From Cellvibrio japonicus Ueda107 (GTDB lineage: Bacteria > Pseudomonadota > Gammaproteobacteria > Pseudomonadales > Cellvibrionaceae): a stretch of 64,000 nt of DNA. A model generated the notes under the pieces. That model made no database searches, was not told where the DNA came from, and saw only the letters and a program-made list of their open reading frames with translations. A program made the translations under genes and the position numbers. Positions 1 to 9,229 of this stretch are shown here, piece after piece. Position 1 is the first letter of the stretch. Each line of letters starts with the position of its first letter. The DNA lies in the NCBI RefSeq assembly GCF_000019225.1, contig NC_010995.1, forward strand, positions 2,736,501-2,800,500, written 5' to 3'.

Positions 1-1251
1 GGTTGACAACACCATATGGCCGGTCATTGACGCGCGCAGGGCAATTTCTGCCGACTCGGCATCGCGGATTTCCCCCACCAGCAAAATATCCGGATCCTGG
101 CGCAGGGTCGCGCGCAATACACTGGCGAAGGTCAGACCGATTTTTTCATGCAGCTGCACCTGACTGATACGAGGCAGGCGATATTCCACTGGGTCTTCAA
201 CGGTAATGATTTTTTTCTCAGGGCTATTCAGTTCTGACAAAGCCCCATAGAGGGTGGTGGTTTTACCACTACCTGTAGGCCCGGTAACCAGTACCAATCC
301 ATGGGGGCGCGTAATCACCTTGCGAAAGCGGCTGATCAGGTTGGGCGGCATACCCACCTTATCCAGGGCCAACACACCATCGGTATGATCCAGTAACCGC
401 ATCACAACGGACTCACCAAATTGTACGGGCATGGTGGAAATACGCACATCGATATTGCGCTGTTTGACTTTGAGGTTAAAGCGCCCATCCTGGGGCAGTC
501 GTTTTTCCGAAATATCCAGGCCGGCCATCAATTTCAAACGAACAACGAGCGCCGATGCGATACGCTTTTCATTCATCACCTGTTCCAGTAATACACCATC
601 GATACGATTGCGGATACGCAATACTTTTTCATCCGGCTCTATATGGATATCCGATGATTTTGCTGCAATGGCTTCCTCGAAAATCTTTTGCAGCAACTTG
701 ACCACGGGGGCTTCACTGTCAGTGGCATCGCTAATGAAATCTGCCAGGTCTACGGCGGATTCCTGCAGTTCCTCATCCAGCTCTGTCGCCAGGCTGGCAA
801 TTTCGCTGGCGCGGGTATAGGCGATATCCAGAACATCCAGCAGTTCGGATTCCCGCACGACCGCCGGCTTAAGGTTTTTCTGCAGTACACGCTGTAATTC
901 GTCCAGGCAAAAAATATCCGTTGGGTCAGCCATGCCCAGCAACAGGCCGTCAAAATCCTCGCGCAGCAGAATCACCCGGTAGCGGCGTGCACTGGTTTCA
1001 GGCAGGCGTTGTACCAGTTCGCGATCAAAACGAAATTGCTTTAACTCGACGAAGGGAATATTCAATTGCGCCGACAGCAGGTTGAGCAGTGCGTTTTCAT
1101 CGACATAACCCAACTCGACCAGCGTGGCCCCCAGTTTACGCCCGGTCAGCTTTTGCTCTTGCAAGGCATGTTGCAACTGGCTCTCGCTGATCATTTGTTT
1201 TTCGACCAGTAAATCACCAATGCGAATGCGTTTTTGAAGCGTTGTGTTCAT
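1..1251 (-). CDS. mshE: MSHA pilus assembly/extension ATPase MshE (GspE/PilB family), 3' end outside window
   Basis: Cytoplasmic ATPase that powers assembly of the MSHA type IV pilus. The frame is open from an ATG at 1251 to base 1, giving 417 codons with no stop, so the C-terminus lies off the left edge. The first ~70 residues carry two copies of the MshEN-type pattern (RIGDLLVEK...LQHALQEQ, then KLGATLVELGYV...LLSAQL), which in this family binds c-di-GMP. The ATPase core follows: Walker A GPTGSGKTT near residue 325, then ITVEDPVEY and a Walker B region ILLVGEIRDAESAEIAL. It is the last visible gene of the msh operon, 17 bp after mshN. The family is certain; the choice of MshE over PilB or GspE rests on the operon. 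Confidence 0.93.
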   Translation of the reverse strand, partial: MNTTLQKRIRIGDLLVEKQMISESQLQHALQEQKLTGRKLGATLVELGYVDENALLNLLSAQLNIPFVELKQFRFDRELVQRLPETSARRYRVILLREDFDGLLLGMADPTDIFCLDELQRVLQKNLKPAVVRESELLDVLDIAYTRASEIASLATELDEELQESAVDLADFISDATDSEAPVVKLLQKIFEEAIAAKSSDIHIEPDEKVLRIRNRIDGVLLEQVMNEKRIASALVVRLKLMAGLDISEKRLPQDGRFNLKVKQRNIDVRISTMPVQFGESVVMRLLDHTDGVLALDKVGMPPNLISRFRKVITRPHGLVLVTGPTGSGKTTTLYGALSELNSPEKKIITVEDPVEYRLPRISQVQLHEKIGLTFASVLRATLRQDPDILLVGEIRDAESAEIALRASMTGHMVLST

Positions 1252-1268
1252 GGGTGCTTATCTCAAGG

Positions 1269-2729
1269 CTAACCGCGCAATGCGGCGATACGCTGCTGAA
1301 TATAATCGCGAACTTCTACTTGCAAATCACTGTATTCGGCCAAACGCTGGTAAGCACGCAAAGCACCTGTACGCTCATCCATCGCATCCAGTGCCAGGGC
1401 ATAGCCCAACCAGTACGCCGGTTTTTCACCAAAGGTTTCCAGTAAGGCTTTATAGCTCTGCGCTGCTTTGGCGTATTGGACATGTTTTTGGTACAAACCT
1501 GCCAGCAGGGCCCGGTAATGCTCACCCTGCGCTGTGGCTGGATGCCGCTCCAACAGGTTAAGCGCCTGTTGGCCATCGCCCTCCAGCAAGGCCAGACGGG
1601 CCTGAAAATAATCCCGTTCAGCCGGATTCAGGGCCGGCATCGCAGAAATGCTGAGTGCCAGCTGTTCGCGATTTTCCTGCTGTACATAAAAATCCAATAA
1701 TTGCCAACTGGATAACTCACTGGTTTGAGGGTTGCTGGCTACGAACTGTTCAAGTTGGGTCACAGCAATTGTTGTTTGGCCAGCCGTCCACAGTCTGCGT
1801 GCCTGCTCAACCTGCTGTGTATCCTGCCACTGGGGATTGGGCGCAACCGATAAGTGTGCTGGCATATTGTCATTTACAGGGGAATGGGACTGGGCAGCAA
1901 AAGGCTCCTGGATACTGACAGATTTTTCTACAGGGGCGGCTACAGCGGGGGATGACTCCTGGTTAGCTGATTTACTTGCCTCCGATACGGCGCCTGCGAC
2001 ACTAGCCCCGGGCGATTCGAGCAAGAGCGATGCGAAATGCTGCACAGGTTCATAAGCGGGAGCAACCAATTGCGCACGGGCTATCAGTGCCCTGGCCTCC
2101 TCGACATTATCCTGGTGATATTGGCGCTGTGCCATTGCCAGGTAGCGCTCAGCCAATTGCAAAATCCCCTGCTGTGCCAGGGGATTTGTTGCATCCAGGG
2201 ACAGTATTTGTTGGTAGTAACGATAGGCGTTATCTTCAAAGGGAGAGGTCAAGCGATCACGGGCCAAGGCCTGGCGCGCTTGCGCCAGCAGGTTGTCAAT
2301 ATCGCGTTGGTGTTGGACCTGTTGGGTAATATCCGTCGCAGGCTCACCCTGTTCCTGCAGCTCGCCCCCAGTGTCTGTTGGCGCTGAAGATTCGGCATCC
2401 GCTGCTTCTGCAGCAACTTCATGATCGACCATCGCCAGGGGTATTCCGCTGGAATCGCTAACAACCGCGGGCTCATCGATCGGCGCTTGAAAGGACGCCA
2501 CTATCCAGGGACGCAATAGCCAGAGCACGACGAGTACCAATAGAAATGTGGTGAGTGTTAACAACCAGGGAAAACCCGCAGGCCTGAACAGGCCGGAGGA
2601 TTGCAACTCCGCCCGCCCATGGTCAACGGCTGCCTTTGTGAGCGCATCTTGCTCATGGGGGTTGTGGGCATGGGCAGACCCCTGAACCTGCGTCGACAGA
2701 TCGCGCAACATATCGTTTAGCAGGCTCAC
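1269..2729 (-). CDS. mshN: MSHA biogenesis protein MshN, TPR-containing inner-membrane protein
   Basis: Probable bitopic membrane protein of the MSHA assembly machine. I start it at the GTG at 2729, which overlaps the mshM stop as GTGA and gives MSLLNDMLRDL, the usual MshN beginning; the longer reading frame upstream is mshM in another frame. That leaves 486 residues: a short cytoplasmic N-terminus, one membrane segment near residues 55-75 (LLTLTTFLLVLVVLWLL), an Ala/Ser/Glu-rich periplasmic linker, then tetratricopeptide-like helices (LLAQARQALARDR; LLERHPATAQGEHYRALLAGLY; AYWLGYALALDAM) to the end. Its position between mshM and mshE matches Vibrio and Shewanella msh clusters. TPRs suggest a scaffold for pilus proteins, which is inference. 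Confidence 0.85.
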   Translation of the reverse strand: MSLLNDMLRDLSTQVQGSAHAHNPHEQDALTKAAVDHGRAELQSSGLFRPAGFPWLLTLTTFLLVLVVLWLLRPWIVASFQAPIDEPAVVSDSSGIPLAMVDHEVAAEAADAESSAPTDTGGELQEQGEPATDITQQVQHQRDIDNLLAQARQALARDRLTSPFEDNAYRYYQQILSLDATNPLAQQGILQLAERYLAMAQRQYHQDNVEEARALIARAQLVAPAYEPVQHFASLLLESPGASVAGAVSEASKSANQESSPAVAAPVEKSVSIQEPFAAQSHSPVNDNMPAHLSVAPNPQWQDTQQVEQARRLWTAGQTTIAVTQLEQFVASNPQTSELSSWQLLDFYVQQENREQLALSISAMPALNPAERDYFQARLALLEGDGQQALNLLERHPATAQGEHYRALLAGLYQKHVQYAKAAQSYKALLETFGEKPAYWLGYALALDAMDERTGALRAYQRLAEYSDLQVEVRDYIQQRIAALRG

Positions 2730-3646
2730 TGCACAGCTCCCGCCAATACCGGGATAAACACCAGCGCAGCGGCTGCACTGGCTGCCAGGGCTGGCCACAA
2801 CCAGTAATCGCGCCGGGCCAAAACCTGTCCCAGCTTTTTACTTTCGGCAGTATCCTTGATCGCACTCACCATATGGCGCCGTTCAACATGCGGGCTCGCC
2901 TGGCCATAGGCGGCAAGCATTGCCTTGTGTGCCATGACATTAATCAGGCGCGGTACACCGCCGGATGCCTTGTATAACAGCCGTACGGCGGCGGGTGAAA
3001 ACAGTGAGGGACCTCGATAGCCCGCTGACTGCAAACGATAATTCAGGTAAGCCGCTACGCTGGGCTGGGCGATACCCTGTAAATATTCACTGAATACGAT
3101 GCGCTGTTTGAGCTGGCGTAAATCCGGGCGCTCCAACAGGGTGTCCAATTCCGGTTGGCCAAATAACACCACTTGCAACAACTTGCTTTTTTCAGTTTCC
3201 AGATTCGTTAACAGGCGCAACGCTTCTATAGTTTCACGCGGCATGGCCTGGGCTTCATCAACCACCAACACCACCTGGCGCTTTTGTTGCGCCAAGTGCA
3301 CCAGGCGCAAATTAATATCTTTTAATAATTGATAGGACGGTAATTCCGGTGAATAGGCAATGCCTATCTCTTCTGCCAAAAACCATTTCAATTCATCGGG
3401 TGTCAGATAGGGATTAGGAATATAGGCAGTGATGAAATGGTCGCCCAGGCTGGCCAGCAGCTTGCGGCTGAGCAGGGTTTTGCCCGTACCCACCTCACCA
3501 ACGACCTTGATAAACCCCTCGCTATGGCGCAAGGCGAGCAGCAAGGTGCTCAATACTTCGCGATGGCTTTGGTTGTGAAAGAAAAACTGGGTATCGGGAG
3601 TGAGCGAAAACGGGTGCTCCTTTAATCCAAAATGTTGACGGTACAT
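2726..3646 (-). CDS. mshM: MshM, AAA ATPase of the ExeA/GspA type
   Basis: AAA-type ATPase of the ExeA family, which couples ATP hydrolysis to assembly of secretins or pilus base proteins. Start taken at the ATG at 3646 (MYRQHFGLKEHPFSLTPD), the characteristic ExeA/MshM opening; an upstream in-frame start would add 12 unlikely residues. It gives 306 residues: Walker A GEVGTGKTLLSRK near residue 50, Walker B VVLVVDEAQAM near 130, sensor region TNLETEKSKLLQVVLFGQPEL, and a C-terminal hydrophobic segment (LWPALAASAAAALVFIPVLAG) that may anchor it in the inner membrane. It overlaps mshN by 4 bp and lies 47 bp after mshL. Confidence 0.9.
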   Translation of the reverse strand: MYRQHFGLKEHPFSLTPDTQFFFHNQSHREVLSTLLLALRHSEGFIKVVGEVGTGKTLLSRKLLASLGDHFITAYIPNPYLTPDELKWFLAEEIGIAYSPELPSYQLLKDINLRLVHLAQQKRQVVLVVDEAQAMPRETIEALRLLTNLETEKSKLLQVVLFGQPELDTLLERPDLRQLKQRIVFSEYLQGIAQPSVAAYLNYRLQSAGYRGPSLFSPAAVRLLYKASGGVPRLINVMAHKAMLAAYGQASPHVERRHMVSAIKDTAESKKLGQVLARRDYWLWPALAASAAAALVFIPVLAGAVQ

Positions 3647-3693
3647 AACAGACCTCGCCGCAGCGTAATTTTCCCCGCGCAATCCCGCACAAC

Positions 3694-5430
3694 TCAGGGA
3701 TTGCGATAGGCCTCACCCATTATCTGCATGCTATCGCGCGACTCACGCAATTGAGCATCCCAGGTGGTATCATCCACAACAATAGGACGAAGCAATATCA
3801 CCAGTTCGGTTTTACTTTTGGATTTGTTTTTGGTGCGAAACAAACTGTTGACGATAGGAATATCACCGAGTAGCGGGCGCTTGCCATCGGTTTGCCTGTT
3901 ACTTTCCGTCATCAAACCACCTAATACAATCACCTGCCCGTTAGCCGCCTTTACAATACTGTCGGACTCGCGGATACCGCGTAGCGCGAGGGGCAGCGAG
4001 AAATTTTCATCGCCCACGGTAAACACCTTAAGTTGGTCCGTCACCTCACTGACAATGGGATGAATATGGAGGATAACCTCTCCCGCCTCAGAAATCTGCG
4101 GGGTGACATCCAGCGAAATACCGCTGAAAAATGGCGACAACTCAATATTCGGTGTATTGGTGATAGCGGCGGCATTGGTAGTGGTATTGCTGGAAATGCC
4201 TGTGACAAAGTATTCATCGTAACCCACGCGAATAACGGCTTTCTGGTTATTGACGGTAGAGACACGCGGACTGGACAGAACCTGTACCGCCCCCTGGGTT
4301 TCCAGTAATGACAGGAGCTTGGTGATATCAGCTACCTGCACCAAACCGGCAAACAGATCCTTACCCCCATACTCCGAACTTTCAGTAATGGTTCGGGTTG
4401 CATCGGTCATTTGAAAGCCTGGGCCGTAGTTCATTTCAAGAGAATCAGAAGCACTGATAGTGCCCCGACCGGAACCGTAACTGTACCCCAGTTGCCCGCT
4501 AATAGCCCCCCAGTTAACACCTGCTTCAAATCCTTCGCTTAACCGAACCTCAAGGATTTTGGTTTCCAAAATTACCTGGCGTTTTGCGCTCAATTCCGAA
4601 CGCTCCAGATAATCGCGCACGGAACTCAATTCATGGGGCAAGGCTTTCACCACGACCATGCCTGCCTGGGGTGAGATCATTACCGAGCGCTCCCCCTCTT
4701 TTCCGCCAATAATGGATAGGATGGTTTTTTCCAGTGAATGCCAGAAATCAGTACGATTCAGGGTTTGTACCCGCGATCCCGGTGTTAAACCCGCACCGCT
4801 GACCTTTTCCTTGGCATTGCTTAACATGCCCAGCAGGTTGGCGGTATCTCCCGCACTTCCACTCGAATTATTGGTGTTGCCCCCCATGTTATTGCTGGTG
4901 GACTGGGCACGACCGACAAGAACACTGGTGTCCGATACCCCTACCCTCTGCACATCCAGATAATTAATTTGGAATACCTGGGTACGCAACTCATTGGCGT
5001 AGATGGTGTAAATATTCCTGTCGCGCTTAAATTCGTAGCCATAGATATCGCGGGTGACACGCAGCACATCGTCAACCGTGACATTTTTCAGATCCAATGT
5101 TACTGACCCGCTAACACCGGGATGTACAACAACATTGACTCCTGTGCCGTTTACCAACCCCAGGAAAAAATCCCGCGCGGAAACATTGTGCACGGAAACA
5201 TCAAAGCGCTCCGCGGATTTGGGAGCGGAGTAAGCGCCAGAGGGATTCTGTAACAGGGATTGGGTTACCGCTGCTGGTGGAGACGCTGTTGCTGGCGAGC
5301 TATTCACCGCTTTGTCCAGCTCTTGCTCGGCGACCAGTTTTCCATCGCGGGTGTTACTGCAGGCTGCTAATACCATTAACAGGGGCAACAGGATGAATGG
5401 CAACAGCGGATGTTTTGTCACAGGCGACAT
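3694..5430 (-). CDS. mshL: MshL, outer-membrane secretin of the MSHA pilus
   Basis: Forms the outer-membrane ring through which the pilus passes. 578 residues. The N-terminus is a lipoprotein signal (LLPLLMVLAACSN, lipobox cysteine near residue 24). An STN/secretin N0-like domain follows (FDVSVHNVSARDFFLGLV...VTVDDVLRVTRDIYGYEF, about 75-150), then a Ser/Asn/Gly-rich insert, an N1-type domain, and the secretin beta-domain from about 285 on (VILETKILEVRLSEGFEAGVNWG; VLSSPRVSTVNNQKAVIRVG; LGGLMTE; ELVILLRPIVV near the end). It lies 24 bp after mshK. The lipobox suggests sorting to the outer membrane. Confidence 0.93.
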   Translation of the reverse strand: MSPVTKHPLLPFILLPLLMVLAACSNTRDGKLVAEQELDKAVNSSPATASPPAAVTQSLLQNPSGAYSAPKSAERFDVSVHNVSARDFFLGLVNGTGVNVVVHPGVSGSVTLDLKNVTVDDVLRVTRDIYGYEFKRDRNIYTIYANELRTQVFQINYLDVQRVGVSDTSVLVGRAQSTSNNMGGNTNNSSGSAGDTANLLGMLSNAKEKVSGAGLTPGSRVQTLNRTDFWHSLEKTILSIIGGKEGERSVMISPQAGMVVVKALPHELSSVRDYLERSELSAKRQVILETKILEVRLSEGFEAGVNWGAISGQLGYSYGSGRGTISASDSLEMNYGPGFQMTDATRTITESSEYGGKDLFAGLVQVADITKLLSLLETQGAVQVLSSPRVSTVNNQKAVIRVGYDEYFVTGISSNTTTNAAAITNTPNIELSPFFSGISLDVTPQISEAGEVILHIHPIVSEVTDQLKVFTVGDENFSLPLALRGIRESDSIVKAANGQVIVLGGLMTESNRQTDGKRPLLGDIPIVNSLFRTKNKSKSKTELVILLRPIVVDDTTWDAQLRESRDSMQIMGEAYRNP

Positions 5431-5454
5431 GCTTATGGCCTCAAGAACAGAAAT

Positions 5455-5793
5455 TTAGGGATGTCTTTTGATCACACTGGGTGCCAGGCGTAATACCTTC
5501 TGTCGCCCACCATCCGCCACAACCACACCTTGGGAATCTATTCGCATGAGTTTCATACCATTGGATTGGGGAATAATTTGTCCTTCACGCAAACTATGCC
5601 CATTAATAATGGCTAGCTTGCGCTGGTCGCTGATTAATACCGATGATAGGTGCAATTTTACTGCAGCCGGTTTTGCGACTGGCTTGTGATAATCCAGCGG
5701 CTCTGTAGGGTCGCGCCCCTGCTCGCCTGATTCAGCAAAGGCAGCCAACACTAAAAGCAGGAGAGCCAATAATAAAATGGGGCGTTTATACAC
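5455..5793 (-). CDS. mshK: MSHA biogenesis protein MshK
   Basis: Small periplasmic protein of 112 residues with an N-terminal signal or anchor (ILLLALLLLVLAAFAES). The short beta-rich C-terminal region (LSSVLISDQRKLAIINGHSL, EGQIIPQSNGMKLMRI, VVVADGGRQKVLRLAP) is typical of MshK and related GspB/PilP-like proteins. The first codons overlap the end of mshJ by 8 bp. Its place just before the secretin gene suggests that it links inner-membrane proteins to MshL; this is inference from synteny. Confidence 0.85.
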   Translation of the reverse strand: MYKRPILLLALLLLVLAAFAESGEQGRDPTEPLDYHKPVAKPAAVKLHLSSVLISDQRKLAIINGHSLREGQIIPQSNGMKLMRIDSQGVVVADGGRQKVLRLAPSVIKRHP

Positions 5794-6466
5794 CGAGCAG
5801 GCCCTCCTCTGAACTCAAGGTAAACACGCGCACTTCGATTTCCGCGGCAGGATAGGTATCGACACGGTAGTTCAGCGAATCCCAATAAAATTTCCACGAG
5901 AGGGATTCCAGCTGCTTTAGCAATGCCAGTAATTCAAAGTAACTGCCGCGAATACGCAATACCACCATATGCTGATAAACCCCGGCATCCGCTGAAGCGC
6001 TGGCCGTCGCCGCAGGGGCAATACCCGGCAACTGCAGCTGGCGCGCGGGCAAGGTTTTAACCCCCAACACCTCTACACGACTTAATGGAGAAAGTATTTC
6101 CTGCAATACTCTGGGTAGTTGATCAGCACTGATCAGGCCTTGGGACATATTCGATAATTGCGCTTCAACTTCATTGATGCGCTGCTCCAGTGCCCGAATT
6201 TCTTTTTGCTTTAATACGGCCGGGCTATTGGCTGCTGCCATTGTCAAATTGGCAATGTCCGTTTCCAGTTTTTTACGTTCACTGGCGATCAATTCCACAT
6301 CGCCCTTAAGTTTGCTGCGCTGTTTATCAACCGGGGCTTGCACGAACAGACTCCATACCATCAAAAGTACGGCTAATACCGTCAACAGCAACAGAACCCG
6401 CTCGCGTAAAACGCGTCCATCTATTGCTTCTTGCAAGCGAACCAGCTGTTCTTTCCATTGATTCAT
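5786..6466 (-). CDS. mshJ: MSHA biogenesis protein MshJ (PilO-like)
   Basis: Inner-membrane alignment-complex protein of 226 residues. A short cytoplasmic start is followed by one membrane helix (VLLLLTVLAVLLMVWSLFVQAP, about 24-45), a coiled coil (ERKKLETDIANLTMAAANS...LKQKEIRALEQRINEVEAQL), and a ferredoxin-like periplasmic domain (VLGVKTLPA; MVVLRIRGSYFELLALLKQLESL; EIEVRVFTLSSEEG). This is the PilO architecture. It overlaps the upstream PilN-like gene by 4 bp and mshK by 8 bp, so it is translationally coupled in the operon. Confidence 0.88.
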   Translation of the reverse strand: MNQWKEQLVRLQEAIDGRVLRERVLLLLTVLAVLLMVWSLFVQAPVDKQRSKLKGDVELIASERKKLETDIANLTMAAANSPAVLKQKEIRALEQRINEVEAQLSNMSQGLISADQLPRVLQEILSPLSRVEVLGVKTLPARQLQLPGIAPAATASASADAGVYQHMVVLRIRGSYFELLALLKQLESLSWKFYWDSLNYRVDTYPAAEIEVRVFTLSSEEGLLGV

Positions 6467-7134
6467 GGGCGCTGTCCTCGCATTTTTTCATTCAATTCCA
6501 GCAAATGCTGCACGGCCGTTTTTTCGGCACTTCTGACACCTGTGTCCGGCAAAGGCTCTGCCAGCGAAAAATCAAATGTATCGCCAGCCTGTTCATCCGG
6601 TGATAACTGCAAAATACCGAAAGCCGTGCCGACAAACGATGGCTCGGTGCGCAAACGCTGTACATACAATGGAATTTCTTCTCCCGCACGGGTTTTCCCC
6701 AGCATCTCCGCGTAAGCACCCCCACGTGTTAACGAGAAGACACTTAATGAAAACCGGTCATTGGATTGGCGCGACATAGCCTCCAATTGTGCCGAGAAGC
6801 CGGTGCTGTTACCCAGGCTGCGACTCGATACCAGCATCACCAGGCGCTCGCGGCGCTCCAGTTCAGTGTGAGTCTTTAATATGTGTGCGTCCAACACGGC
6901 AAGATCAACCTGGGGCTGGTTGCGGCGCAACTGATCCACTTGCTGCTTGATTTGCTCAAGTTGTACTCGCTGTTGTCCTGCTTCATGCACCAATGAAAGG
7001 TTGTAACGGTGACTCAAGATACTGGCAAGAATAAGCAATACGACAAAAGCCAGGCTTATCCAGAACATGTGTATAGCGCGCAGGGGTTCACGGTTAGGCT
7101 GGAATTCCGGCAGGTAGAGATTGATCTGCTGCAT
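6463..7134 (-). CDS. PilN-like MSHA biogenesis protein (MshI2)
   Basis: Inner-membrane protein of the PilN/GspL-C type, 223 residues from the ATG at 7134 (MQQINLYLPEFQPNREPLRA). A further upstream start would only add residues encoded in the end of mshI. The N-terminal motif INLYLPEF resembles the PilN peptide that docks into the PilM-like protein, here MshI. A membrane helix (HMFWISLAFVVLLILASILS) and a coiled coil (QRVQLEQIKQQVDQLRRNQPQ) follow, then a globular periplasmic part. It starts 1 bp after the mshI stop and overlaps mshJ by 4 bp. The family is clear; the msh label depends on context. Confidence 0.85.
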   Translation of the reverse strand: MQQINLYLPEFQPNREPLRAIHMFWISLAFVVLLILASILSHRYNLSLVHEAGQQRVQLEQIKQQVDQLRRNQPQVDLAVLDAHILKTHTELERRERLVMLVSSRSLGNSTGFSAQLEAMSRQSNDRFSLSVFSLTRGGAYAEMLGKTRAGEEIPLYVQRLRTEPSFVGTAFGILQLSPDEQAGDTFDFSLAEPLPDTGVRSAEKTAVQHLLELNEKMRGQRP

Positions 7135-7135
7135 A

Positions 7136-8086
7136 CTAGCCTCCCACCTGATCCTGGCGCAGGGCAGCACCCAGGGCATTCAGGCACAACGACAAATAAT
7201 GCTCGGGAATTCCCTCGGCAATTTGCAGCCCGGCGCGCAGGTCCAGCATATCGATCGTCATCGGCAGGCCTGCGCGTATTTCGGCGGTCAATTTGTCCGC
7301 GGTGACATTGTCGCCACAGAGATAAATATGGCTTGGAGGCACCTGGCGCATTTGCCGCTCGAAATAATCCAGCGAGCGCTGCAGGTCAAGAATTAATGCC
7401 TCTGCGGGTAAATCATCCAACAGGCCGGCGTTATAGGAGAGGACAAACTGGCGAGTAAGGTAAAGGTTGCCATCGCGTTGGATCTGCAAATTGCCACCAC
7501 CCTGGACCAGTTTAACCAGGGCTACCCCGCGCTGGGTGTCGCAACAGGTTTCCACCAGATTGCGCAGGGCCATTTCCGGGATATCAATAGCCTTGAGTTC
7601 AAGCCCGGCAGTTTTGGCATAGTCCACCAGGGTTTCGATGTGTTTCTTCTGGGTGACCACAGCATAGGCCATGCGGCTGGTGCCACGGGCACTGTCCTCG
7701 GGCAGTAAAATGCCATCCACGACTGCCTCGGTAATCGGGAAATGCACTAGGTCTTTCACACGGTAACGCAGGGCTTCGGCCAGTTCCTCACGCGGTACCT
7801 TGGGGGCTTCCCCCAACAGCATCTGATAACTGCCGACACTCATCACCAGGTTGCAGGGAACCGTTTGCAACCCCAATTTGGCAATGCGCTGACGGAGCTG
7901 TTCAGCCGGATTATCCCCTGCATTGACCGGAATAAATTCGCAATGGACTAAATGCGGTTGCTGGGTTGCTGGTCGGTGGATATGAGCGAGGGCAACACCA
8001 TCCGGGGTAAACTCAACCCCCAGGCATTGATGTTGCCCCTGTGAGCGATTAACCCAGTGGGTCAGGGTTTCGAACAGTTGCTTCAA
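7136..8086 (-). CDS. mshI: MSHA biogenesis protein MshI (PilM-like, actin fold)
   Basis: Cytoplasmic actin-like protein that binds the PilN-like partner next to it and starts the inner-membrane assembly platform. I chose the TTG at 8086 (MKQLFETLTHWVNRSQ), which has GAGGG 7 bp upstream; an alternative TTG at 8161 adds 25 residues and has no visible ribosome-binding site. This gives 316 residues. Features are a beta-strand start (CLGVEFTPDGVALAHI), the PilM-type VMSVGSYQMLLGEAPKVPREELAEALRYRVKDL, and ILDLQRSLDYFERQM followed by HIYLCGDN near residue 240. It is the first gene of the operon; its promoter should lie in the divergent gap shared with trmL. Confidence 0.85.
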   Translation of the reverse strand: MKQLFETLTHWVNRSQGQHQCLGVEFTPDGVALAHIHRPATQQPHLVHCEFIPVNAGDNPAEQLRQRIAKLGLQTVPCNLVMSVGSYQMLLGEAPKVPREELAEALRYRVKDLVHFPITEAVVDGILLPEDSARGTSRMAYAVVTQKKHIETLVDYAKTAGLELKAIDIPEMALRNLVETCCDTQRGVALVKLVQGGGNLQIQRDGNLYLTRQFVLSYNAGLLDDLPAEALILDLQRSLDYFERQMRQVPPSHIYLCGDNVTADKLTAEIRAGLPMTIDMLDLRAGLQIAEGIPEHYLSLCLNALGAALRQDQVGG

Positions 8087-8239
8087 CAGCGTACCCTCGG
8101 GCTGTGGTAATGGTACTGGTTGTTTGTTATACGGCAGAATTTGGATGAAGCAACCTGCCAATTAATAACTGTTGTTTATAATTGACCGCTCAAACATAAC
8201 GTTTACAAAGAACATAGACCATATAGGTAAAAACGCCAA

Positions 8240-8704
8240 ATGTTTCACATAGTTCTATTCGAGCCGGAGATTCCCCCCAATACCGGCAACATTATTCGCC
8301 TGGCAGCCAACACCGGTTGCCAGTTACATTTAATTGAACCGCTAGGCTTTAACTTAGATGAAAAAAGCGTAACCCGCGCCGGAATGGATTACGCCGAAAC
8401 CCAGGATGTGCGTATTCATGCCAGCTGGGAGCACTTTTTGGTACAAGAGCAACCAACGCGTTTATTTGCATTGAGTACAAAAGGAAGCCAATGCCACAGT
8501 GATGCACAGTTTGCCGCAGGCGATTATTTATTGTTCGGCCCCGAGTCGCGCGGCCTGCCCGCAGACATCCGAGAATCATTGCCCGCCAACCAGGTGCTGC
8601 GGATTCCGATGGCGGCCAATAGCCGCAGCATGAACCTGTCCAACGCGGTTGCCGTGATGGTTTATGAAGCTTGGCGTCAATTGGGGTATGCTGGCGCACT
8701 TTAG
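8240..8704 (+). CDS. trmL: tRNA (cytidine(34)-2'-O)-methyltransferase TrmL
   Basis: SPOUT-class methyltransferase that adds a 2'-O-methyl group to the wobble base of tRNA-Leu isoacceptors, using SAM. 154 residues, normal for the family. It begins MFHIVLFEPEIPPNTGNIIRLAANTG, a signature of TrmL, and ends with the trefoil-knot SAM site (YLLFGPESRGLP, IPMAANSRSMNLSNAVAVMVYEAWRQ). It is divergent from the msh operon. Confidence 0.95.
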   Translation: MFHIVLFEPEIPPNTGNIIRLAANTGCQLHLIEPLGFNLDEKSVTRAGMDYAETQDVRIHASWEHFLVQEQPTRLFALSTKGSQCHSDAQFAAGDYLLFGPESRGLPADIRESLPANQVLRIPMAANSRSMNLSNAVAVMVYEAWRQLGYAGAL

Positions 8705-8754
8705 AGCAGTTGCCCCACAGTGAAAGTCATCTGTCCTGTCCAGTGAGTAGTTGT

Positions 8755-9204
8755 ATGAGCAAGATCCAGATTATGGTAGGAAGTGTCTATGGCGGTGCCG
8801 AACAAGTGGCTGACATTGCCGCTGACCTGCTGCGCACCAAAGGCCATGAAGTCAGTATCAACACCTATGCGCGCCCGCAAGACCTGACGCGCGATGCCAG
8901 TGAAATTATCCTCCTGTGCCATTCCAATACCGGCTCCGGCGAGCTGCCCGATAACATCCAGCCTTTATATTTGCATATCACCCGCGACTATCCGCGCATT
9001 GCCGGTCGCCATTACGGCGTGATTAACCTGGGCGACAGTTGCTACACCACCTTTAACGAAGCTGGGGTGATGCTGGACGCCGCCTTCGCCGACCTGGGCG
9101 CGGTGCGTATCGGCGAGCCGCTGGTACTGGATGCCAGCAGCGGCGATGACGCCGCCAGCCTGACACGCGACTGGGTTGAACAGTGGTCGCTGTTGTTACC
9201 TTGA
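8755..9204 (+). CDS. MioC-like flavodoxin-domain protein
   Basis: Small FMN-binding electron carrier, 149 residues from the ATG at 8755 (MSKIQIMVGSVYGGAEQVADIAADLL). The phosphate-binding loop is GSVYGGAEQ; the region HSNTGSGELPDNI and VINLGDSCYTTFNEAG complete the FMN site. Length and the short flavodoxin fold match MioC of enterobacteria, which supports biotin synthase activity in vitro. It lies 50 bp after trmL, with a second flavodoxin gene next to it, so the two may serve similar reductases. Confidence 0.85.
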   Translation: MSKIQIMVGSVYGGAEQVADIAADLLRTKGHEVSINTYARPQDLTRDASEIILLCHSNTGSGELPDNIQPLYLHITRDYPRIAGRHYGVINLGDSCYTTFNEAGVMLDAAFADLGAVRIGEPLVLDASSGDDAASLTRDWVEQWSLLLP

Positions 9205-9229
9205 TCGCACAGCTGTTGTTCCTGATCGC

